The position numbers and the translations under genes are program-made. From Chloroflexota bacterium (GTDB lineage Bacteria > Chloroflexota > Limnocylindria > QHBO01): 37,970 nt of DNA. The stretch spans positions 1-37,970 of the forward strand of contig JAGXHP010000144.1 in the NCBI GenBank assembly GCA_024636135.1, in the 5' to 3' direction. A model generated the notes under the pieces. That model was not told the DNA's origin. It did not search any database and saw nothing but the letters and a program-made list of their open reading frames with translations. Below are positions 29,917 through 37,044 of the stretch, piece by piece (position 1 is the stretch's first letter; every line of letters begins with the position of its first letter).

Positions 29917-30419
29917 GCGAAGCAGCGATCCAGCCCGTCGAACAGACGCTCGACCTCGGCGTTGAGGCCGGTGACGCCTTCGCGGTGTTCACCGACGGGC
30001 TCCGCACCTGGTGGCCGTCCGAGGCGACCTGGTCAGGGGCCGGTCTGGAGTCGATCGGCATCGAGCCGTTCGTTGGGGGCTTCTGCTTCGAACGGGGCCC
30101 GCACGGCCTGCGGCTCGATTGGGGCCGGGTCACCGGTTGGGAGCCACCGCGCCGGCTCCACTTCGCCTGGCTCATCGGCGCGGATCGGACGCCCGAGCCG
30201 AATCCTGCGCATGCCAGCGATGTCGAGGTGACGTTCGAGCCGATAGCGCGCGGGTCGCGGCTGACGCTCGTGCATCGCGGGTTCGAACGGCACCGCGGCG
30301 ACGGGCGGGCATACCGCGCGGCCATGGCCGGGGAGGAGGGCTGGCCGATGCTGCTCGCACGCTACCGCGCCGTGGTCGTGCGTCGCACCGAGGCTCCGTG
30401 GGAGGGCCTGACGACCTAG
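29913..30419 (+). CDS. SRPBCC-fold (AHSA1-like) protein
   Basis: 168 residues from a GTG that overlaps the secA stop (GTGA). Typical pattern of the START/Bet v1-like family: VEQTLDLGVEAGDAFAVFTDGLRTWWP at the start, GGFCFERGPHGLRLDWGRVTGWEPPRRLHFAW in the middle, and VEVTFEPIARGSRLTLVHRGFER before the long C-terminal helix GEEGWPMLLARYRAVV. The fold has a hydrophobic pocket; the ligand is unknown. Coupling to secA suggests only co-expression. Confidence 0.82.
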   Translation: MSEAAIQPVEQTLDLGVEAGDAFAVFTDGLRTWWPSEATWSGAGLESIGIEPFVGGFCFERGPHGLRLDWGRVTGWEPPRRLHFAWLIGADRTPEPNPAHASDVEVTFEPIARGSRLTLVHRGFERHRGDGRAYRAAMAGEEGWPMLLARYRAVVVRRTEAPWEGLTT

Positions 30420-30425
30420 GCGGCG

Positions 30426-30563
30426 TCAGCCATCGTCGGGACTCTCCCCGCCGGATTCGTCGCTTCCGTAGCGCTTGCGGCGGCGTTGCCAGAGGCGCAG
30501 CGGGAACAGTAGGACGGTCGCGATGGCGATGATCCCCACGATGAACAGGAACGGGTCGGGCAT
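30426..30563 (-). CDS. 45-residue single-pass membrane protein
   Basis: Starts MPDPFLFIVGIIAIATV, with one hydrophobic helix at about 4-21, then a basic stop-transfer stretch (LRLWQRRRKRYG) and an acidic end (SDESGGESPDDG). The Lys/Arg run after the helix predicts an outside N-terminus and inside C-terminus. It is the only gene-like content in the 276-base space between the SRPBCC gene and the Cys-rich gene, and is opposite in direction to both. The ribosome site is weak (GGGG). Function unknown. Confidence 0.5.
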   Translation of the reverse strand: MPDPFLFIVGIIAIATVLLFPLRLWQRRRKRYGSDESGGESPDDG

Positions 30564-30602
30564 GGCCCCATCATGGCCGATGGATGGGAAGATCGTGCGG
30601 GG

Positions 30603-30630
30603 TTGCGATATCTGAGCGAGTCGCTACGAT
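30603..30630 (+). promoter_or_regulatory. Promoter of the Cys-rich gene and prfB
   Basis: TTGCGA, 16 bases, TACGAT; start near 30637 and a leader of about 59 bases. One of the few promoters in the window with a recognisable -35. Confidence 0.5.
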
Positions 30631-30695
30631 GAGCGCAACGATCGTCGCGAGGTCAACTCCGGGCCCCCTCGCGATGCCCATAGGTGGAGGGATTC

Positions 30696-30995
30696 GTGAA
30701 GCAACTGACCGCACCACCGAGAGCCTCTGTTCCGCTCCCCGTCAGCACGGCGGCTCACCTTCCACCGGTCACTCGCTTCCGAGATCCAGAGCTCCCCTAC
30801 GAAGACCTCATCATGTGTGAGCGCGACTGCATGCGCTGCACATACGCCGCGACGCTGAACTGCGACGGCAACTGTGGGGTGTGCCCCCGCCAGAGCTATT
30901 GCCCGTGCGTGAACCCGGCCAAGGTGCGGGCCAAGGGCAACCGGCTGGCCGACATGGCCGAGCTCCCGATGGCGGTGTCGATTGGACACAATTAG
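30696..30995 (+). CDS. Small Cys-rich protein with two CX3CX2C motifs
   Basis: 99 residues from GTG 30696, which has GGAGG five bases upstream; GTG 30684 is an alternative. After a Pro-rich start (about 40 residues) there are eight Cys: C41-x3-C45-x2-C48, C56-x3-C60-x2-C63, then C69-P-C71. Two copies of CX3CX2C plus CxC suggest two metal sites, zinc or [4Fe-4S]. CX3CX2C alone is the radical SAM triad, but the protein is far too short for that fold. I do not recognise the family. It overlaps the start of prfB by 14 bases, so the two are co-expressed. Confidence 0.6.
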   Translation: MKQLTAPPRASVPLPVSTAAHLPPVTRFRDPELPYEDLIMCERDCMRCTYAATLNCDGNCGVCPRQSYCPCVNPAKVRAKGNRLADMAELPMAVSIGHN

Positions 30996-32110
30996 GGACG
31001 AGGCCCAGCGCCTGGCGCGCCTCGTGACCGAGACGTCGGTGCGCCTTTGACCACTCCAGCAAAGAGGCCGAGCTCGCCGAGCTGACCGAGCGCTCCGCCG
31101 ATCCCGACCTGTGGGATGACCCCGCCGCGGCGCAGTCGACCATGCGTCGCGCCGAGGAGCTGCGGTCGGAGATCGACCTGTGGCAGTCGCTCGGCGAGCG
31201 TGCCAACGGCCTGGCCGAGATCGCAGAGATGGCGGCGGCCGATCCCGACGAGGCGGAGACCCTGCGGCCCGACCTCGAGCGGGATCTCGCCGCGCTCCAG
31301 GCCGACTGGGCGCGACTCGAGCAGCAGCTCCTCCTGGGCGAGCCGTTCGACGAGCGGGGGGCGATTGTCTCGATCCACGCCGGCGCCGGGGGAACCGAGT
31401 CCCAGGACTGGGCCGAGATGCTCCTGCGCATGTACCTGCGCTGGGCGGAGCGTCACCGCTTCAAGACCGAGATCCTGGAGGCGACCGAGGGCGAGGGCGC
31501 GGGGCTCAAGAGCGTCAGCTTCACCGTCGACGGGCGCTGGGTCTACGGTCAGCTGCGCAGTGAGCGAGGCGTCCATCGGCTCGTGCGGATCAGTCCGTTC
31601 GACTCCCAGAAGCGCCGCCACACGACCTTTGCGCTGGTCGAGATCATGCCGGAGGTCCCCGAGGACGCGGCGGTCGAGATCGACGAGAAGGATCTCCGGG
31701 TCGACACCTACCGCGCCAGCGGGGCCGGTGGCCAGCACGTCAACAAGACCGACTCGGCGGTACGCCTGACGCATGAGCCGACCGGGATCGTCGTCGCCGT
31801 GCAGAGCGAGCGGAGCCAGCATCAGAACCGCGAGCGCGCCATGGCCGTCCTCCGCGCCCGACTCATCGAGCGGCAGGAGGAGGAGCGCGAGGCGGAGATG
31901 GCACGCCTGCGCGGCGAGCACGTCGAGGCTGGCTGGGGCAACCAGATTCGGAGCTACGTCCTCCAGCCGTACACGATGGTGAAGGACCTGCGAACCGGGG
32001 TCGAGACCTCGAATCCGACCGCGGTGCTCGACGGTGAGCTTGATGCCTTCATCGACGGCTACCTTCGCTCCCGCGTCGGCCAGGCCGAGGGCTCGACGCC
32101 GGCCGGATGA
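30982..32110 (+). CDS. prfB: Peptide chain release factor 2, made by programmed +1 frameshift
   Basis: About 375 residues when joined. Frame 0 runs 22 codons from TTG 30982 (MDTIRDEAQRLARLV) to the CTT TGA at 31045-31050; skipping one T gives the +1 frame from GAC 31049 to the stop at 32110. The continuation reads DHSSKEAELAELTERSADPDLWDDP, an ordinary RF2 N-terminus. SPF at the stop-codon loop (VRISPFDSQKRRHTT) identifies RF2 (UAA/UGA), and the GGQ loop is SGAGGQHVNKTDSAVR. RF2 thus controls its own synthesis at a UGA. TTG is the best start in frame 0 but is not certain. An ORF-only reading would start at ATG 31142 and lose 52 residues. Confidence 0.9.
31045..31051 (+). promoter_or_regulatory. 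prfB programmed frameshift site CTTTGAC
   Basis: CTT TGA C, identical to the classical RF2 slip site. The internal Shine-Dalgarno upstream is only GGTG with a 3-base spacer, weaker than the AGGGGG of E. coli at the same spacing. Confidence 0.9.
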
Positions 32111-32135
32111 ACTCGGCTACCATCGCGCCAAGCCG

Positions 32136-32873
32136 ATGACATCCCTTCTGCGCCGCCGGGCGCGCACCGATTCAGCCGAGGCGTCGGTCATCCGCATGGT
32201 CGATGTCGGCATGACCTACCCGAACGGCAAGGTCGCCCTGGCCGACGTCAGCGTCGAGATCCCGGCGGGCGACTTCGTGTTCCTGGTCGGGCCGTCGGGG
32301 GCCGGCAAGAGCACGTTCATCCGGCTCCTCATCCGCGAGCAGATTCCGACCGCCGGCAGCGTGCGGGTCGCCGGGCGCGAGCTCGTTCGCATGCGGCGAC
32401 GCCACGTCCCGGGGCTGCGCCGCCGGATCGGCATCGTGTTCCAGGACTTCCGGCTTCTGCCGAACAAGACGGTGTGGGAGAACGTCGCCTTCGCGCTCGA
32501 CGTGACCGGCGCGCCCGGGACGTTGGTCCGACAGCGCGTCCCGCAGCTGCTCAGCCTGGTCGGGCTCCAGGATCACGCCCACCACCTGCCGACCCAGCTG
32601 TCCGGCGGAGAACAGCAGCGCACGGCGATCGGGCGGGCCCTGGTCCACGATCCGGCCATCCTCATCGCCGATGAGCCGACGGGCAACCTCGACCCCGTCA
32701 CCAGCTGGGAGATCATCCAGCTCCTGATCCAGATCAACCAGCTCGGCACCACGGTCCTCATGGCGACCCACAACCAGGAGATCGTGAACGCCATGCGCCG
32801 CCGGGTGCTGGCCCTCGAGGGCGGGCACCTCGTGCGCGACGAGGCGGCCGCGGCCTACGAGCGGGAGTACTGA
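32136..32873 (+). CDS. ftsE: Cell-division ATP-binding protein FtsE
   Basis: 245 residues from ATG 32136. ABC ATPase with Walker A GPSGAGKST, Q-loop FQDFRLLPNKTVWENVAF, signature LSGGEQQRTAIGRAL, Walker B ILIADEPTGNLDP and H-loop ATHN. The FtsE-type motif RRIGIVFQDFRLL is diagnostic. With FtsX it signals across the membrane to peptidoglycan hydrolases during division. TACCAT lies 12 bases before the ATG with no ribosome site, so a very short leader is possible. ftsX follows four bases after the stop. Confidence 0.94.
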   Translation: MTSLLRRRARTDSAEASVIRMVDVGMTYPNGKVALADVSVEIPAGDFVFLVGPSGAGKSTFIRLLIREQIPTAGSVRVAGRELVRMRRRHVPGLRRRIGIVFQDFRLLPNKTVWENVAFALDVTGAPGTLVRQRVPQLLSLVGLQDHAHHLPTQLSGGEQQRTAIGRALVHDPAILIADEPTGNLDPVTSWEIIQLLIQINQLGTTVLMATHNQEIVNAMRRRVLALEGGHLVRDEAAAAYEREY

Positions 32874-32877
32874 GCCG

Positions 32878-33771
32878 ATGCCCTTCGCGCGCTTCATCGG
32901 CTTCAGCATCGTCCGCGCCTGGCAGGGCTTCTGGCGCAACGCGATGATGAGCCTGGCCGCCACCGCCACCGTCATCCTGATGCTCGTCCTCCTGTCGGGG
33001 CTGTTCATTGTCATCGCCGGGCTCAACTCCGGCCTCGAGTTCATCGAGAGCAAGGTGGCCGTCACCGCCCAGCTGGTCGACGACCTGCCGGTCGCCGACC
33101 GGATGCAGCTCGTCTCCGAGGTCGAGGCCTTTCCGCAGGTGGCCTCGGTGGCCTACGTCTCACCGGCCGAGGCCATGGAGCGGCTCCGCGCCTCGTATCG
33201 CGAGGCGGGGCAGGAGCTCGACACGGGCGGCGCCACGATCCGGCTGTTCGCCAGCCTGGAGATCAACCTCGTCGACCCGAATGCGGCCGGGGACGTGGGC
33301 GAGTTCCTGGCCTCCCACGACGACGTGGCGCGCGTTCTGACCAAGCAGGCCGAGTACGACACGCTGCTCGGCATCATCAACGTCATCCGGACGGTCGGCC
33401 TGGTCGGCATCGGCCTCGTGGGGCTGACCGTGCTGTTCATGATCATCAACACGATCCGGATCGCGGTCTACAGCCGGGCAGGCGAGATCGAGATCATGCG
33501 GCTGGTCGGCGCATCGGACTCGTTCATCCGCTGGCCGTTCATCCTCGAGGGCGTGCTGTGCGGACTGATCGGCGCGCTCGTGACGATCGTCCTGGTGGCG
33601 ATCGTGTGGGACCCGATCCAGCCGGCGATGGTGACGATCTTCCAGATGCCGACCGCCGTCAGCGCCCGCTTCCTCACCACGCTGTCGATGATCCTGCTCG
33701 GCGCCGGCCTGGGCGTCGGGGCGCTCGGCTCCTGGATCAGCGTGCGGTCCTACCTCTCCGCCGCCCGATGA
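32878..33771 (+). CDS. ftsX: Cell-division membrane protein FtsX
   Basis: 297 residues, four membrane helices: one at about 20-45 (NAMMSLAATATVILMLVLLSGL), then an extracytoplasmic domain of about 110 residues, then three helices from about 170 (the FtsX/MacB core RIAVYSRAGEIEIMRLVGASDSFIRWPFILEG). It is the partner of FtsE. The extracytoplasmic loop is where the hydrolase or its adaptor would bind. No hydrolase is adjacent; a CtpA-type protease is. Confidence 0.93.
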   Translation: MPFARFIGFSIVRAWQGFWRNAMMSLAATATVILMLVLLSGLFIVIAGLNSGLEFIESKVAVTAQLVDDLPVADRMQLVSEVEAFPQVASVAYVSPAEAMERLRASYREAGQELDTGGATIRLFASLEINLVDPNAAGDVGEFLASHDDVARVLTKQAEYDTLLGIINVIRTVGLVGIGLVGLTVLFMIINTIRIAVYSRAGEIEIMRLVGASDSFIRWPFILEGVLCGLIGALVTIVLVAIVWDPIQPAMVTIFQMPTAVSARFLTTLSMILLGAGLGVGALGSWISVRSYLSAAR

Positions 33772-33839
33772 CCCACGGCTCTCGGTGCATAAGGAAACGT
33801 AACCTGCCCGCGATCTCGCCCAACGGGGAGCGACGCTAG
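33768..33839 (+). CDS. Possible 23-residue basic peptide ORF after ftsX
   Basis: ATG overlaps the ftsX stop as ATGA; reads MTHGSRCIRKRNLPAISPN and ends in TAG, which is the first half of the ctpA -10 box. Five Arg and one Lys in 23 residues. It could be chance; only the ATGA overlap supports it. Confidence 0.2.
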   Translation: MTHGSRCIRKRNLPAISPNGERR

Positions 33840-33842
33840 ACT
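33837..33842 (+). promoter_or_regulatory. -10 box of the ctpA promoter
   Basis: TAGACT, ten bases before the ctpA ATG, the same spacing as at secA. The leader would be about 3-5 bases. No ribosome site and no -35 match. Confidence 0.5.
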
Positions 33843-33852
33843 TCACGCCCCG

Positions 33853-35211
33853 ATGAACGAGCACGTGCCCCCAGCCCCCGCCCCGCGGCGGGGCGGATCG
33901 ATTCCCTGGATCATCTCCATCGCCCTGGCGGCGGTGGTCGGTGCCCTGCTGTTCGCCGGCGGGTTTCTCGCGGGCGGCGGCTCCGAAGCCGGTGGTTGTG
34001 CGGCCCCCGACGATGCCTTCGCCGCGTTCTGCGAGGCCTACGATCAGCTCCAGAACGACTATGTCGATGAGCTCGACCCCGACGCGCTCGTCGAGGGCGC
34101 GATCCGCGGCATGTTCCAGTACGGCGTCGCCGATCCGTACTCCGGCTACATGCCCCCGGAGCAGTATCGCCAGGCGCTCGGCGACCTTTCCGGCGCCTTC
34201 AGCGGCATCGGGGCCGAGATGGCGATCCGCAACACCCGGGATGCCGCGGACCTTGCCGCGTGTACCGAGCTGAGCGACGTCTGCCGCCTGATCGTCGTCG
34301 CGCCGTTGTCGGACTCGCCGGCCGAGCGGGCCGGGCTCCAGACGGGCGACTTCGTCGTGGCCGTGGATGGGACGTCGGTCAACGGCACGACCATGGAGGA
34401 CCAGATCGGCCAGATCCGCGGGGAATCGGGCACCGACGTCACGCTGACGGTCCTGCGCGATGACGGCGAGCCATTCGACATCACGATCACGCGCGCCGAG
34501 ATCACGATCCAGGAGGTCGAAGCACGGATGATCGACGGGCACATCGGCTACATCGGCCTCAACCAGTTCTCGGCGCCGGCCGCCGACCAGTTCCGTGATG
34601 CGCTCGCCGACCTGATCGACGAGGGCGCCGACCAGGTCGTGTTCGACCTCCGCGACAACCCCGGCGGCTACATCGATGCGGCGCAGCAGATCGCCAGCCA
34701 GTTCGTCGACGACGGGCTGATCTTCACGCAGGAGTCGGCCGGCGACGACGTCCGCGAGTGGCCGGCAACCGGCGACGGCGTGGCAACTGATCGCGAGATT
34801 CCGGTCGTGGTGCTCATCAACGGCGGGTCTGCCTCGGCATCCGAGATCGTCGCGGCGGCGCTCCAGGAGAGCGGACGCGCGACCCTCATCGGCGAGCCAT
34901 CATTCGGAAAGAACACGGTACAGGTCTGGAGCCGGCTCGAGAACGAGGGCGGGGTCCGCATCACGATCAGCCGATGGTTCACGCCGCAGCACAACAGCGT
35001 TGCGCCCGACGGGATCCAGCCCGACGTCGACGCGGCACGCACCGCGGAGACGCCGCCGGAGGAGGATCCGGTCCTCGACGCCGCCATCGCCTTCCTCGGC
35101 GATCAATCCGTGGCCGACGATCCCTTGACGCCGAAGCCGTCCGGTTCGCCATCCGCGGGGCTTCCGGGAGCGGTCGTCGTGGGCGTTGTGGGCGCTCGAC
35201 CCATCTGCTAG
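33853..35211 (+). CDS. ctpA: C-terminal processing protease, S41 family
   Basis: 452 residues. N-terminal membrane anchor (about 17-41), cap domain, a PDZ domain at about 115-215 (AFSGIGAEMAI, then PAERAGLQTGDFVVAVDG) and the S41 core. The catalytic dyad is Ser328 in INGGSASASE and Lys353 in GEPSFGKNTVQ; their 25-residue separation equals that in known CtpB/Prc enzymes. FDLRDNPGGYIDAAQQIA is standard. It acts outside the membrane on C-termini of target proteins. The final segment (AGLPGAVVVGVVGARPIC) is hydrophobic with a terminal Cys, which is unusual. It follows ftsEX, with its own promoter. Confidence 0.93.
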   Translation: MNEHVPPAPAPRRGGSIPWIISIALAAVVGALLFAGGFLAGGGSEAGGCAAPDDAFAAFCEAYDQLQNDYVDELDPDALVEGAIRGMFQYGVADPYSGYMPPEQYRQALGDLSGAFSGIGAEMAIRNTRDAADLAACTELSDVCRLIVVAPLSDSPAERAGLQTGDFVVAVDGTSVNGTTMEDQIGQIRGESGTDVTLTVLRDDGEPFDITITRAEITIQEVEARMIDGHIGYIGLNQFSAPAADQFRDALADLIDEGADQVVFDLRDNPGGYIDAAQQIASQFVDDGLIFTQESAGDDVREWPATGDGVATDREIPVVVLINGGSASASEIVAAALQESGRATLIGEPSFGKNTVQVWSRLENEGGVRITISRWFTPQHNSVAPDGIQPDVDAARTAETPPEEDPVLDAAIAFLGDQSVADDPLTPKPSGSPSAGLPGAVVVGVVGARPIC

Positions 35212-35214
35212 CAT
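35186..35214 (+). promoter_or_regulatory. Promoter of a miniature peptide gene
   Basis: TTGTGG, 17 bases, TAGCAT. The TAG of the -10 box is the ctpA stop codon. The predicted start is near 35221, a few bases before a very strong ribosome site. Confidence 0.5.
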
Positions 35215-35238
35215 CGCCGGCAACGAAAGGAGGTGGTG

Positions 35239-35286
35239 TTGCTGATGGATAGTTCCAAGCACGCCACCACCGAGGCAGTGGCCTAA
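35239..35286 (+). CDS. 13-15-residue peptide ORF with an exceptional ribosome site
   Basis: From TTG 35239 it reads MLMDSSKHATTEAVA and ends in TAA; from ATG 35245 it is 13 residues. AAAGGAGGTG (35226-35235) pairs with ten bases of the usual 16S 3' end, the best ribosome site in the window; the spacing suits the TTG (5) or the ATG (11). The codons CAC GCC ACC ACC contain CACC, which can pair back to GGTG of the ribosome site or, alternatively, to GTGGTG at 35298-35303, so a switch is possible. I do not recognise the peptide. It may be a regulatory leader before smpB or a stand-alone peptide. Confidence 0.5.
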   Translation: MLMDSSKHATTEAVA

Positions 35287-35310
35287 CACAGCTTCGCGTG
35301 GTGTAGCGAC

Positions 35311-35343
35311 GGAGGAGCCGGCCGAATGCGGCCGGCTCTCTCC
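35311..35343 (+). terminator. Strong hairpin after the peptide ORF
   Basis: GAGCCGGCCG-AATG-CGGCCGGCTC: ten perfect pairs with a 4-base loop, extended by GGAG/CTCC with one bulged base to 14 pairs. The strongest simple stem in the window. It is not followed by a T-run, so it may end the short transcript by another route, protect its 3' end, or attenuate smpB. Confidence 0.5.
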
Positions 35344-35384
35344 ATGTCCGCCCCGATCGAACCCGCACGCTGAGCCCAGGACCG

Positions 35385-35849
35385 ATGCCCGACGAGACGA
35401 TCGCCGTCAACCGACGCGCCCGCCATGACTACACCATCGAGGACACCCTCGAGGCTGGCCTCGTGCTGACCGGGACCGAGATCAAGAGCATCCGCGAGCA
35501 CAAGGTGAACATCGCCGAGGCCTATGCCAGGGTCGACAAGGGCGAGGCCTGGCTGATCGGCGCCCACATCGCGGAGTACTCGCAGGGCAACCGCAACAAC
35601 CACGCTCCGACGCGCACGCGCAAGCTGCTGCTGCATCGCGACCAGATCGCCGAGCTCACCGGGCTGCAGTCGGCAAAGGGACTCACGATCGTCCCGCTGC
35701 GGCTCTACATCAGCCGCGGACGGGCGAAGCTCGAGCTCGGGATCGCCAAGGGCAAGAAGACCCACGACAAGCGCCGATCCATCGCCGAGCGCGACATGCG
35801 CCGCGAGCTCGATCGCGAGTCGAAGCAGGCCGGGCGCATCAAGCTCTAG
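35385..35849 (+). CDS. smpB: SsrA-binding protein SmpB
   Basis: 154 residues, normal length. It binds the tRNA-like part of tmRNA and is essential for trans-translation. Family blocks: VNRRARHDYTIEDTLEAGLVLTGTEIKSIREHKVNI and the C-terminal tail KKTHDKRRSIAERDMRRELDRESKQ. It is just upstream of ssrA on the same strand, which is common. The AGGA ribosome site is weak. Confidence 0.97.
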   Translation: MPDETIAVNRRARHDYTIEDTLEAGLVLTGTEIKSIREHKVNIAEAYARVDKGEAWLIGAHIAEYSQGNRNNHAPTRTRKLLLHRDQIAELTGLQSAKGLTIVPLRLYISRGRAKLELGIAKGKKTHDKRRSIAERDMRRELDRESKQAGRIKL

Positions 35850-35883
35850 GTCCTGGCGGGTCGCTTCGTCGATCGCTTGCACC

Positions 35884-35899
35884 CGTGGACGCACCCACG
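35884..35899 (+). terminator. Weak hairpin after smpB
   Basis: CGTGG-ACGCAC-CCACG, five pairs, inside the 123-base smpB-ssrA gap, with a GCACCC direct repeat. No T-run. Possible terminator only. Confidence 0.25.
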
Positions 35900-35914
35900 T
35901 CCCCTGCAGCTCTA

Positions 35915-35926
35915 GAACAGGTGTTC
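35915..35926. promoter_or_regulatory. LexA (DinR)-type SOS box in the ssrA promoter
   Basis: GAAC-AGGT-GTTC, flanked by A and T to make AGAACAGGTGTTCT. It fits the Gram-positive SOS consensus GAAC-RNRY-GTTC at all constrained positions. It overlaps the -35 box of the ssrA promoter, where a bound repressor would block RNA polymerase. The link to LexA is inferred; no lexA is in the window. Confidence 0.45.
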
Positions 35927-35952
35927 TCATCGGCGCGTCGGTCTGCTAGAAT
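35924..35952 (+). promoter_or_regulatory. ssrA promoter
   Basis: TTCTCA, 17 bases, TAGAAT; predicted start near 35959, 14 bases before the mature tmRNA end. Confidence 0.6.
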
Positions 35953-35972
35953 GGGCAGTCCAATCGGCTCGT

Positions 35973-36335
35973 GGGGATGTCAGGATTCGACAGTGCCCAG
36001 GAACCGAGAATCGCAGGTCGAGGTTGCTCGCAGGCCTCGTTAAACAGCGGGCAATTGCTGTAACTGGCAACGATAGTTACGCCTTCGCTGCTTAGGCAGT
36101 GAACATCGACGCCGTCCCCCCTCCCCGGGCGGCGAAGATGTCATTAGGGGAGGTGCGGCGTCGCCGACTCCGGTGAGTGGCGTCAAAGAGCCGAAAGGCA
36201 TCACCGGATAGCAGGCGAAGCACCCCGCCGGTCGGGGGCCCGCATTGCGAAGCGCAAGTTGGCCGGAAATACCTGTAGGAAGTTCTCGGCGACTGTGTTC
36301 TGGACGGGGAGTTCGATTCTCCCCCATCTCCACCA
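35973..36335 (+). ncRNA. ssrA: Transfer-messenger RNA (tmRNA)
   Basis: 363 bases, one-piece form. The 5' GGGGATG pairs with 3' CATCTCC, followed by an encoded ACCA. The T-arm is GGGGAGTTCGATTCTCCCC. The tag frame begins at GGC 36066: GGC AAC GAT AGT TAC GCC TTC GCT GCT TAG, giving the tag (A)GNDSYAFAA. The AA end is the normal degradation signal, with Phe where ALAA has Leu. Later GC-rich pseudoknot stretches are visible (GCCGTCC to GGACGGC-like). It rescues stalled ribosomes together with SmpB. Confidence 0.96.
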
Positions 36336-36357
36336 CTTCACCCTCGGCGGCCGCTCC

Positions 36358-36373
36358 GCGCCGGACTCGGCGC
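36358..36373 (+). terminator. Hairpin after ssrA
   Basis: GCGCCG-GACT-CGGCGC, six perfect pairs, 23 bases after the tmRNA 3' end. No T-run. Confidence 0.35.
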
Positions 36374-36398
36374 TGCGTCAAGCGGACCCGAGCGAGTT

Positions 36399-36428
36399 GA
36401 CCCGCTGTGCTACGGTCCGTCGCGGGTC
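36399..36428. repeat. 7-bp inverted repeat upstream of the EPVA-tail membrane protein
   Basis: GACCCGC, 16 bases, GCGGGTC. A possible -10 box TACGGT sits between the arms, so it may be an operator or a weak hairpin. Confidence 0.3.
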
Positions 36429-36467
36429 GGGGGGCCCTTTTGGTCGACATGGAGGGTGTTGGATCGG

Positions 36468-37040
36468 ATGGACTTCTCGAAATTGAGCCAGACCGAAAAA
36501 CTGGCCGTCTACGGATCCGCGGCGGTCATCATCGGCGGTCTGGTGGGATACAGCTACGGACTCACCGTGCTCGCTGTGCTCGCCGCAGTCGCGATGCTCG
36601 TCATCGTCCTGCTGCCGCAGCTGTCGCCGGGCACCACCTTGCCGGGCTCCCGAGGCAGCCTGATGGTCGCCGCCGGTGGCGTGGCCGGCGTGACGATGCT
36701 GCTGGCCCTGCTCGTCGGCATCGGGCTGGTGTTCGTCAACTTCAACGTTCGCGACCTGTTCTTCCTGATCGCCGTGGTGGGCGCCGCCGTGATGGCGTGG
36801 GCTGGCTGGCAAGAGTTCCAGGCCGAGGGCGGCAAGTTCAAGGTCGGAACCTCATCGGCCTCCGAGCGGCCGGCCGCGTCCCCAGCTCCCGCGGCTACCG
36901 CAGCCGAGCCGGTAGCGGCCGAGCCGGTTGCGAGCGAGCCGGTCGCCTCCGAGCCGGTCGCGGCCGAGCCGGTAGCCGCCGAGCCCGCTGCCGCCGAGCC
37001 GGCGGCCGAGCCCACGGACGACGATCGCCCGGTCGGCTAG
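36468..37040 (+). CDS. Membrane protein with EPVA-repeat C-terminal tail
   Basis: 190 residues from ATG 36468 (GGAGGG 11 bases upstream; TTG 36459 and GTG 36456 also possible). Four hydrophobic segments at about 14-30, 32-50, 65-90 and 95-115, with a short charged start (MDFSKLSQTEKLAVYG) and a C-terminal 70 residues of Ala/Pro/Glu built from seven pentapeptides close to A-E-P-V-A, ending in DDDRPVG. The tail is expected to be extended and disordered. I do not recognise the family or function. Confidence 0.75.
   Translation: MDFSKLSQTEKLAVYGSAAVIIGGLVGYSYGLTVLAVLAAVAMLVIVLLPQLSPGTTLPGSRGSLMVAAGGVAGVTMLLALLVGIGLVFVNFNVRDLFFLIAVVGAAVMAWAGWQEFQAEGGKFKVGTSSASERPAASPAPAATAAEPVAAEPVASEPVASEPVAAEPVAAEPAAAEPAAEPTDDDRPVG
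36903..37007 (+). repeat. Seven tandem 15-bp repeats encoding AEPVA
   Basis: Units of the form GCC GAG CCG GTN GCN. Units 3 and 4 begin AGC or TCC (Ser), units 6 and 7 change V to A. In frame inside the membrane-protein gene, prone to copy-number change by slippage. Confidence 0.85.
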
Positions 37041-37044
37041 AGGA

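Noticed and set aside
30271..30290. GGGTTCGAAC resembling a tRNA T-arm
   Set aside because: It lies inside the SRPBCC coding frame and no acceptor, D-arm or anticodon stem could be found around it.
33160..34542. 460-codon minus-strand frame across ftsX and ctpA
   Set aside because: Antisense to two recognised genes; no motifs.
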